Notes under the pieces: model-generated
Seen by the model: only the letters and a program-made list of their open reading frames with translations
What the model was told of the DNA's origin: nothing
The model's database searches: none
DNA from: CAZAGT01 sp964484515
GTDB lineage: Bacteria; Desulfobacterota; DSM-4660; Desulfatiglandales; HGW-15
Length of the DNA stretch: 21,621 nt
Reading direction: 5' to 3'
Assembly (NCBI GenBank): GCA_964484515.1
Contig: CAZAGT010000040.1
Coordinates: 1-21,621 of the forward strand
Part shown: positions 13,997-20,787 of the stretch, piece after piece
How positions within the stretch are numbered: position 1 is the stretch's first letter
Layout: the number at the start of each line of letters is the position of its first letter
Made by a program: the position numbers and the translations under genes

Positions 13997-15462
13997 TTAT
14001 TCATCCTCAATCCCGCAAAGTCTCTTGGCGGCCCTTTGTTTCTCCTTCAGGTTGGCGCCGCGCGAAATCATGATCCGCTGCGCCTGCGGAGACCCGGCTC
14101 CGTGCATCGATTCGGTCAGATAGCCGACGGCCGCAGTACCCATCGTGATGTTCTCAATCAGCCGCAAGACGCGACAACGGTTTTCGGTCGAGACGTCAGT
14201 GCTCGTCTTATAGTACTTGTTCAACCATTTGCCCGTCTCGGCGGACTTGAAATCCTGCTCTGCCGGCATCGTGACCATCAATCCGCCGGCCACGTCTTGG
14301 GCCAGTCGCGAGATCTCGTAGGGAAAACGCGTCACATTGTGTTTATGAACATTGGCAAGCAGGTTATTGACATAGTAGGTTCCACNNNNNNNNNNCCACT
14401 GGGCTCCTTTTGTCCCTCTGAGGCACAGGCAATACTCCCGCAATAGAGGGTCTCATTCAAGTGGTTCATCTCCACGATCTTGTCCTTGACATGCGAGGCC
14501 TTGTGGACGCCGACATATTCGGCCGCCGTCTGGGTAGCACCTATCAGGACATCACCAACGCCCACCTTACACGCATAGCTCTGACGATGATAGGACGCGA
14601 ACTTTTCAACCAGCTGGCCGGCAAACTCAATTTCCTTATACATAAACACACGCTCCCAGGGGACAAACAGATCGTCGAAGACCACCAGGGCCTCGTGCCC
14701 GCCAAAGAGCATGTTGCCCTGATCAATCGTCCCTTCCTCGCATTTCCTCGTATCACAGGACTGACGTCCCATGATATAGAGGATACCCTCCGTGTCGCTC
14801 GGTACCGCAAATGAAATGGCGTAGTCCTCATCCCCCTCCCGCATGGCAATGGTGGGCATGACAATGATCTCGTGAGAGTTCACCGCCCCTGTCTGGTGGG
14901 CCTTTGCGCCCCTGACGACGATACCGTCATCCCGCTCCTCCACCACGTGCATATAGTGATCAGGATCCGGCTGCTTGTGCGGGGGAAGACTGCGGTCCCC
15001 TTTTGGATCGGTCATTGCGCCGTCACAGGTGAAATCGTTTTCCTGGACATACCTGAGGTAATCCAGAAATCGCTTGTTGTACTTCGTGTCATACTTCTGA
15101 TCGATGTTATAGGTCACGATCGATAGGGCATTGAGGGCATCCATACCGACGCAGCGCTGAAAACAACACCCCGTCTCGCGGCCGAGCAGGCGGCCCATCT
15201 TGCTCTTCTTGACCAAATCCGAGACACTCTGATGAATATGGGTGAAGCGGTTGATCTTGTTGGCGGTCAGGTGGGAGGTGGCTGTCATGATATCTTCATA
15301 TTCGGGGTTCTGCGCGAGTTCATAGGTCTTGGCCACAGCTTTCATGGAGGGACGAATGATCGGATCGTCCACCACATTCTCGACCCGCCGTCCGAACATG
15401 TAGACCTTAAGGTTCAGTTTTCTCAGGCTTTCCTCGTATTGTTCCGGTGTCATCATGGGCAT
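13997..15462 (-). CDS. 4-hydroxybutyryl-CoA dehydratase / vinylacetyl-CoA isomerase-like flavoprotein, split only by a scaffold gap
   Basis: Member of the AbfD/HpaB acyl-CoA dehydrogenase-like superfamily. AbfD removes water from 4-hydroxybutyryl-CoA with FAD and a [4Fe-4S] cluster through a radical mechanism. Candidate cluster ligands are visible: CCFQRC (C100 and C104) and YHRQSYACKVG (H292, C298), matching the CxxxC plus His/Cys pattern of AbfD and absent from plain HpaB monooxygenases. Other signatures are GAKAHQTGAVNSHE at 185-198, NVTRFPYEISRLAQDVAGGL and GNMLFGGHEALVVFDDLFVP. The frame is broken by 10 Ns at 14386-14395, and the two halves are in different frames as deposited. Merging the repeated CCAC at the two contig ends gives exactly 484 codons (483 residues; about 490 known) with SGTYYVNN across the join. 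AGGAG precedes the ATG. The SDR follows after 12 bases and the IlvD-type gene precedes by 38. The true substrate may be a related hydroxyacyl-CoA. Confidence 0.85.
14386..14395. other. 10-N scaffold gap inside the AbfD-like gene
   Basis: Ten Ns join contig ends TTCCAC and CCACTG (plus strand). The shared CCAC suggests the real gap is an overlap of about 4 bases and not missing sequence. Confidence 0.8.
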
Positions 15463-15500
15463 TACAATTCTCCTCTGGTCGTTTTTCCCCTCGAGTTTGC

Positions 15501-17228
15501 CTATTCCAGGTAGGCTCCTTTGATGGCCGAGGCCGCGTGCCGGGCATAACGTTGAAATAGACCTCGTTTGTGGGTTAGAGACGGCGCTTTGTACTTCTCC
15601 CTGCGCTTGTCGAGTACCTCCCGAACCTTTTCGGGATCCATTCGGGTCTCACCATGGCCCACGACGGAAAGACTCCGCTGGGGGATGTCAATCGAGATCA
15701 GATCGCCGTCTTCCACCAGGCCAATCGGGCCTCCTCGCACGGCCTCCGGAGAAACGTGCCCGATACAGGGGCCACGGGTCGCCCCGGAGAACCGTCCATC
15801 CGTCACAAGGGCGGTGTGACTGAGGGTGGAGCTCAGAAGGAGGGCATCCGCTGTCGCATGCATCTCCGGCATCCCGCTGCCACGAGGGCCCTCGTAGCGG
15901 ATGACGATGATGGAGCCCGGCTCGATCTTGCCCTTTAGGATGGCCTCATGGGCCTCTTCTTCGCGGTTGAATACCCTCGCCTTTCCCGTGTGGGTGAGCA
16001 TGTCAGGCTGTACGGCCGAAAATTTGACCACGGCTCCTTCGGGCGCGATATTCCCTTTGAGGACGGCGATGGATCCATAACCCTTGCTGTCCCCCGCCCG
16101 ACGGATGACCTCTTCCGGCCTGAGATGGTAGTTCGCCAGGTAGCCCTCACCACGATCGAAAAACCCTTCCTTTTCCACGGCCGAGAGATTTTCGCCAAGG
16201 GTCTTACCCGTTACCGTCATGACGTTCAGATCCAGCATCTCCTTGAGTTCCATCTGGACTCGCGGAACACCTCCCGCGTACCACACCATCTCGCTCAAGA
16301 ATCGCCCGGACGGCTGTACATCCACCAAGTAGGGGGTCTCTCTGTTGATCCGATCGAAGATCTCGGCATCGATCTCAATGCCCAACTCATGGGCAATCGC
16401 AGGCAAATGGAGCAGTCCATTGGTGGAACCTGATAGTGCAGCATGGACCTTGATCGCATTCTCAAAGGCTTCCTTGGTCATGATATCGGACGGCTTGATG
16501 CCCTTTTTGGAAATGGTCATGATCTGCCGGCCGGCTTGCCGGGCCATCCGCTTGATGTCAAACAGACTTGCCGGAGCCAGGGCGGCCCCGGGCATGGCCA
16601 TCCCTAAGGCTTCCGACATACATTGCATGGTGCTGGCGGTCCCCATGAACTGGCAGGCACCGACGCCCGGGCATCCAGTAAGTTTGTAGTCCCGAACCTC
16701 CTTTGAGACCTCCTCCCCTTCCTGCATCTTCACGGCAACCTCACCGCCGAGGATGCTGTGAGTCATCCTCGGTCCGATGCGGTTGCTCCCTCCGGGGACA
16801 TGAATCGCCGGCATGTTCAACCGGGATATGGCCATAAGATGGGCCGGAACCGATTTGTCACAGGAGGAAACGGCAATCATCCCGTCCCACGGTATGATCC
16901 TTCCGTGAACCTCCACCAAATCGCATATGACCTCCCTGGACGGAAGGATATAGTTCATCCCTTCATGGAGCTGCGCCCAACCATCACAAATATCAGTCCC
17001 ATGAAAATTGGCCGGTTTGCCTCCCTCCTGGTACACGCCGATGCCGGCCTCGTCGGCGAGATCATTTAGGTGATAGCTGCCCGGATGACTGCTGCCACAG
17101 ACATCTTCTATGAGGATCTGAGGATTCTCCAGATCCTTCTCATCCCAGTCCGTGCCGCAGCAAAGGGCATCGATCTGGATCCAGTCTTCCCTAATCTTCC
17201 TGCTTTTCTGTCGGGTATTCTTTGACAT
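15501..17228 (-). CDS. IlvD/Edd family dehydratase (divergent subgroup)
   Basis: 575 residues; dehydrates a 2,3-dihydroxy acid or sugar acid to a 2-oxo acid with an Fe-S cluster and Mg2+. Signatures: SHPGSYHLNDLADEAG (48-63), DICDGW (79-84), VSSCDKSVPAHLMA with ligand C123, GCPGVGACQFMGTASTMQ with ligand C192, PRGSGMPEM and DGRFSGATRGPCIGHVSPEA near the C-terminus. The first Fe-S cysteine of IlvD (in a PCN-like context) is replaced by Gly50 in HPGS; C44, six residues earlier, is the only nearby cysteine. The enzyme therefore belongs to a divergent branch, probably acting on a sugar acid or related hydroxy acid, and is not the biosynthetic IlvD. The start has an excellent AGGAGGGAG. It sits between Ldh2 (61 bases upstream) and the AbfD-like gene (38 bases downstream) in one operon. 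Confidence 0.9.
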   Translation of the reverse strand: MSKNTRQKSRKIREDWIQIDALCCGTDWDEKDLENPQILIEDVCGSSHPGSYHLNDLADEAGIGVYQEGGKPANFHGTDICDGWAQLHEGMNYILPSREVICDLVEVHGRIIPWDGMIAVSSCDKSVPAHLMAISRLNMPAIHVPGGSNRIGPRMTHSILGGEVAVKMQEGEEVSKEVRDYKLTGCPGVGACQFMGTASTMQCMSEALGMAMPGAALAPASLFDIKRMARQAGRQIMTISKKGIKPSDIMTKEAFENAIKVHAALSGSTNGLLHLPAIAHELGIEIDAEIFDRINRETPYLVDVQPSGRFLSEMVWYAGGVPRVQMELKEMLDLNVMTVTGKTLGENLSAVEKEGFFDRGEGYLANYHLRPEEVIRRAGDSKGYGSIAVLKGNIAPEGAVVKFSAVQPDMLTHTGKARVFNREEEAHEAILKGKIEPGSIIVIRYEGPRGSGMPEMHATADALLLSSTLSHTALVTDGRFSGATRGPCIGHVSPEAVRGGPIGLVEDGDLISIDIPQRSLSVVGHGETRMDPEKVREVLDKRREKYKAPSLTHKRGLFQRYARHAASAIKGAYLE

Positions 17229-17289
17229 GATCTCCCTCCTAGCGATTTAACTATTATCCGTCACATTTCTTGGTTTGCTCTTCACGCCT

Positions 17290-18372
17290 TCATTCCGGCA
17301 GCTTTGCCGCACCAAGATCGTTCAACTCAGAAAGCACCCCGCTACTTATCGGGATACCATCCCTGAGGTTTTGTTCCCTGGTCTCATGCTCCTTCTCCCC
17401 GGGCAGGTAAATCTTCTCCACACCCTTCATACGCCGGCTCGATTTGAGCTCCTTGATGAACCGATCCATCCGCTCCTTAAACGTCTGGGTCGGAATGAAT
17501 TTTTCGATCGACAAGGCCCCCACAAAATGCCCCACGTCTTGGCTCCGATCAAAGTCCTGTCCCAGATCGGTCACCTCGCTTCCGATCGAGGCCCCTGTAA
17601 GGACGGCGCCCAGAATGCACCCGATGAGAGCCAGGGCATAGCCCTTATATCCCCCGGCAGGGAGGACGAGACCCTCATAGGCCTCCTCCGCATTCGTGGT
17701 CGGCTCCCCTTCTCGATTGACGGCCCAGCCGTCCGGGATCTTCCAATTGTTTTTCATGGCCAGCATGATCCAACCCCGGGCCACGACACTGCAGGCCATA
17801 TCGAGGACGACCGGCCATTCCGTCCCCGCGGGAATCGCAAAGGCGAACGGGTTGTTCCCCAGCAGGGCGTCCAAGCCACCCCACGGCGCAATGATATTTT
17901 TGCCCCCGACGGTCACACAGAAGCCGATCATCTCATGTTCCAGCGCCATCATGGCATAATAGGCTTCGGCGCCGTTGTGGTTACTGTTTCGAACGCCCAC
18001 GCCCGAAATGGCGGTGGCCCTGGCCTTCTCAATCGCCAACTCCATGGCCCGGGCGCTCACGACCGGTCCTAATCCGTTCCCCCCATCGATCAGGGCGTAG
18101 GCCTCCCCTTCCCTAACCACCGATATCTGGGGGTTTGCCGTCCTGCCTCCCGGCCCGGTCTTTCGCAGATGTCTGACATAGACCGGGAGCCTCATGACGC
18201 CATGGGAATAGACCCCCCTCAGATCGGCCTCAACTAGGCAATCCGCCGTGGTCTCAGCTCCATCATCGGGGACATCCACCTCACGCAGGATCTTCACGCT
18301 GAATTCTTTCAACCTTCGCACCGGTACCCTGAGCGTATCTTCATTCGATATGCCGTCCGAACCATCAATCAT
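17290..18372 (-). CDS. malate/L-lactate dehydrogenase family (Ldh2) oxidoreductase
   Basis: 360 residues from the ATG at 18372, with AAAAAAGG seven bases upstream; the TTG at 18405 in frame is less convincing. The fold is the Ldh_2 type (AllD, YlbC, DlgD, DpkA relatives), which interconvert a 2-hydroxy or 2-imino acid and the 2-oxo acid with NAD(P). Diagnostic residues are ADLRGVYSHGVMRLPVYVRH (49-68) with Arg52 and the catalytic His57, NSNHNGAEAYYA (the family has NSNHFGAAxYY), APWGG, GNNPFAFAIPAG, VLDMACSVVARG, and LPAGGYKGYALAL in the C-terminal half. It is the first gene of the minus-strand operon and is divergent from the UxaA-family dehydratase. Together with two dehydratases this suggests reduction or oxidation of a 2-oxo acid made by dehydration; the substrate itself is not predictable. 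Confidence 0.93.
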   Translation of the reverse strand: MIDGSDGISNEDTLRVPVRRLKEFSVKILREVDVPDDGAETTADCLVEADLRGVYSHGVMRLPVYVRHLRKTGPGGRTANPQISVVREGEAYALIDGGNGLGPVVSARAMELAIEKARATAISGVGVRNSNHNGAEAYYAMMALEHEMIGFCVTVGGKNIIAPWGGLDALLGNNPFAFAIPAGTEWPVVLDMACSVVARGWIMLAMKNNWKIPDGWAVNREGEPTTNAEEAYEGLVLPAGGYKGYALALIGCILGAVLTGASIGSEVTDLGQDFDRSQDVGHFVGALSIEKFIPTQTFKERMDRFIKELKSSRRMKGVEKIYLPGEKEHETREQNLRDGIPISSGVLSELNDLGAAKLPE

Positions 18373-18706
18373 GACAATACCTTTTTTCAATAACGGTCTG
18401 CTCAAAAACGTCCAGCAGACCCACTCAAAGAGGCTCGCATCGCGGCAGGTTCTCGAACTCGGGCCTGAATGAATCTAAAGCACCGAACCCTTTGCAGGTA
18501 TCCAAAGCGTGATTATGTCATCATATACCATAAAGTGCCTATCTCAAGAAAGTGGGGATAATGCTTGCTGCGACCTCGGCTTTGGGCTAATAAAAGACCT
18601 TTCACGAAGCATCCCCGCCGCCGTCCGAGCACCTGTCCGGAGACCGCTTTGACCAACATCCGGCATTAGACCGAATCCTTTTCCTCATTGCTTCAAGGAG
18701 AACCGA
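18373..18706. promoter_or_regulatory. divergent promoter region between the Ldh2 operon and the UxaA-family gene
   Basis: A 334-base gene-free gap separates two divergent catabolic units, so it should carry both promoters. The inverted half-sites TTATG (18513-18517) and CATAA (18529-18533), spaced 11 bases apart, are a candidate operator. A TTGACC at 18648 could be a -35 box for the rightward gene, but no convincing -10 follows at the usual spacing. No regulator gene is present in the window. Confidence 0.35.
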
Positions 18707-20236
18707 ATGAACCAAGAGAAACCCAAAACCCTCTCTCTCAGCCCGAATGACAACGTTGTCGTTGCCCTGACCAAGCTCTCGCCCGGATCCAAGATCGACA
18801 ACGAAGAAATCACCTGTCTTGATGAAATCCCTTCCGGTCACAAGGTAGCCGTTCGCGCCGTCAAGGCGCAGGAGCCGGTCCATAAGTACGGCCAAATCAT
18901 CGGGTTCGCCTCGCAGGATATTCAGCCGGGGGAACACGTACACACCCATAATGTTGAGATGCATGATTTTGCCAGGGACTACGCCATCGGTCGAGACGTC
19001 CGTCCAACCGATTGGATCCCAGAGGATCAAAGGGCAACCTTTGATGGGATTGTGCGACCCGACGGCCGCGTGGCAACGCGCAATTACATCGGCGTCTTGT
19101 CCACCGTAAACTGCTCGGCCAGTGCCGCCCGCTTCATCAGCGACTCCTTCGGCAGGGAACAGTTGCAGGCGTTTCCCAGCGTCGACGGCGTCGTCGCAAT
19201 AACCTACGGGGGTGGCTGCGGCATGCCCGCCGCGGGCGAGGGCTTTGACATGCTACAGCGCACCCTGGCGGGATACGCGCGTCATCCCAATTTTGCGGGA
19301 ATCGTCTTGGTGGGGCTTGGCTGTGAGGTAAACTATATCGACTGCCTTGTCGAGAATATGGGCCTTGAGCCGGGCCCCTTTCTGCGCACAGTCAATATCC
19401 AGGATGTGGGCGGAACCGAGTCCACGGTTCGAAGCGGCGTCGAGGCTGTCCGAGAAATGCTGCCCGAAGCCGACAAGCTGCGCCGCTCCCCGGTCGCAGC
19501 CGGCCATATCGTCCTCGGCTTGGAATGCGGCGGCTCCGATGCCTACTCGGGCATCGCGGCTAACCCGGCCCTGGGAGCGGCCGTGGACCTCCTCGTCCGT
19601 CATGGTGGAACCGCCATTCTGAGTGAGACTCCGGAGATCTATGGGGCCGAGCACCTGTTTACGCGCCGGGCTGCGACCCGCGAGGTGGGAGAGAAGCTGA
19701 TTGCCAGGATACGCTGGTGGGAGGACTACACCACTCGTCTTGGTGCTGAGATCAACAACAACCCGACACCCGGCAACAAGGCGGGTGGCCTGACGACCAT
19801 CCTGGAAAAATCCCTGGGTGCCGTCTCCAAGGGCGGTAACACGAATCTGGTAGAGGTCTATCAGTATGCCGAAAACGTCGCCGCCAAAGGCCTAGTCTTC
19901 ATGGACACACCGGGTTACGACCCTCCATCCATCACCGGCATGGTGGCCGGCGGCGCCAACCTCGTCTGCTTTACGACGGGTCGCGGATCGGTGTCCGGGT
20001 TCAAGCCGGCCCCCACGCTAAAGCTGGCCTCCAACAGCGAGATGTTCCGACGTCTCAGTAACGACATGGATGTCAACTGCGGACGTGTCCTCGACGGTGA
20101 GGCCACAATCGAAGAGTTGGGTGAGGTCATCTTCCGTCTTATCCTTGAGACGGCCTCCGGCAAGCAGACGAAGTCTGAATCCTTCGGTTTTGGGGACAAC
20201 GAATTTGTCCCCTGGCAGGTATTTGCAACGGTGTGA
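18707..20236 (+). CDS. UxaA/GarD family dehydratase (altronate/galactarate dehydratase-like)
   Basis: 509 residues, full length for the fused form (UxaA about 495, GarD about 523). An N-terminal SAF domain (about 15-90: HKVAVRAVKAQEP, KYGQIIGFASQDIQPGEHV) is followed after RVATRNYIGVLSTVNCSASA (about 125-144) by the large catalytic domain. That domain carries the conserved cysteine and glycine motifs TYGGGCGM, LVGLGCEVNYIDC, GLECGGSDAYSGIAANPALG and SETPEIYGAEHLF, and later NPTPGNKAGGLTTILEKSLG. The enzymes use Fe2+ or Mn2+ to dehydrate D-altronate, D-galactarate or similar polyhydroxy acids to 2-keto-3-deoxy acids. ATG with AAGGAG eight bases upstream. It is divergent from the Ldh2-IlvD-AbfD-SDR-HAD run and likely shares its regulation. 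Altronate versus galactarate specificity is not resolvable. Confidence 0.93.
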   Translation: MNQEKPKTLSLSPNDNVVVALTKLSPGSKIDNEEITCLDEIPSGHKVAVRAVKAQEPVHKYGQIIGFASQDIQPGEHVHTHNVEMHDFARDYAIGRDVRPTDWIPEDQRATFDGIVRPDGRVATRNYIGVLSTVNCSASAARFISDSFGREQLQAFPSVDGVVAITYGGGCGMPAAGEGFDMLQRTLAGYARHPNFAGIVLVGLGCEVNYIDCLVENMGLEPGPFLRTVNIQDVGGTESTVRSGVEAVREMLPEADKLRRSPVAAGHIVLGLECGGSDAYSGIAANPALGAAVDLLVRHGGTAILSETPEIYGAEHLFTRRAATREVGEKLIARIRWWEDYTTRLGAEINNNPTPGNKAGGLTTILEKSLGAVSKGGNTNLVEVYQYAENVAAKGLVFMDTPGYDPPSITGMVAGGANLVCFTTGRGSVSGFKPAPTLKLASNSEMFRRLSNDMDVNCGRVLDGEATIEELGEVIFRLILETASGKQTKSESFGFGDNEFVPWQVFATV

Positions 20237-20400
20237 AGATCGAGGCTCGGAGGGCGGTGCTTCGGTTATCCCAGCAGGGGGCTCCGTTCATCGGAATACA
20301 GGACTCATGGAGTCTTGGAGCAGCCGATAGATATGACGGCTCCTCGAGTCCTCCAATATCCCTCTTCGTAAGATCCTTAGTCAGCGCCGCTGCTTGCCGC

Positions 20401-20762
20401 AGGAGTTTAGCCGCCTCGGGAGGGCGGCCAGGCTGGTCGACCGGGAAACTTCATAAGAGTCGTGCCCGAGTTTGGCATTCTACGATATTTCAACGCACAT
20501 TCGCCCGGCGATGGGGGGTCTCTTTTCAAAAACGAGGAATTGAGTGCGTTGTCTCGGCATAAGGCGCTACCCGAGGCGGCCGGAGGGCCACCGCAGGATA
20601 GGCCGGATTGACAGCCTTGGGGCGTTCTCCGAGTCTGCTCCGGCCGCCTTGCTTGCACGCTTCTCGAGCGTTCGAGCGGGTAACGTTTCGTTTTTGAAAA
20701 GAGACCCCCCATCGCCGGGCGTCAAGGTATCAGAGACTTCATTTCATGGAGTTTCATACGAG
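20401..20762. repeat. interspersed repeat copy B with inverted internal units
   Basis: Second copy of the repeat seen at 3414-3569, in opposite orientation, with an extra central block. On the plus strand, an open stretch from 20410 to 20611 reads GGQAGRPGNFIRVVPEFG, then ILRYFNAHSPGDGGSLFKNE and a tail with LPEAAGG. On the minus strand, from about 20720 down, a second unit reads PGDGGSLFKNETLPARTLEK and then RASKAAG. The two are facing copies of the same coding-like unit. At 20735-20762 the match to copy A resumes. There is no ribosome binding site and no recognised protein family, so it is not called a gene. The remaining stretch 20237-20400, between the UxaA-family stop and this repeat, and 20763-20787, contain nothing identifiable. 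Confidence 0.7.
20502..20721. repeat. 34-bp perfect inverted repeat bounding a 220-bp element
   Basis: The left arm 20502-20535 is the exact reverse complement of the right arm 20688-20721; it contains a G6/C6 tract and an A5/T5 tract. A second perfect 12-bp pair lies inside: AGGCGGCCGGAG (20574-20585) and CTCCGGCCGCCT (20638-20649). Copy A at 3414-3569 lacks this block, so it behaves like an insertion. No transposase gene and no clear target duplication were seen; a MITE or a pair of inverted repeat units are the two readings. Confidence 0.75.
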
Positions 20763-20787
20763 CCCCGCCGCTCGCCGAAGAAACGCC

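Noticed and set aside
13997..14443. A true frameshift or two separate genes in the AbfD-like region
   Set aside because: The break coincides exactly with the 10-N gap, and overlap of the contig ends by CCAC restores one frame.
20233..20562. 109-codon plus-strand open frame overlapping the UxaA-family stop
   Set aside because: It starts inside the preceding gene, lacks a ribosome binding site, and runs through the repeat in a different frame from the conserved coding-like pattern.
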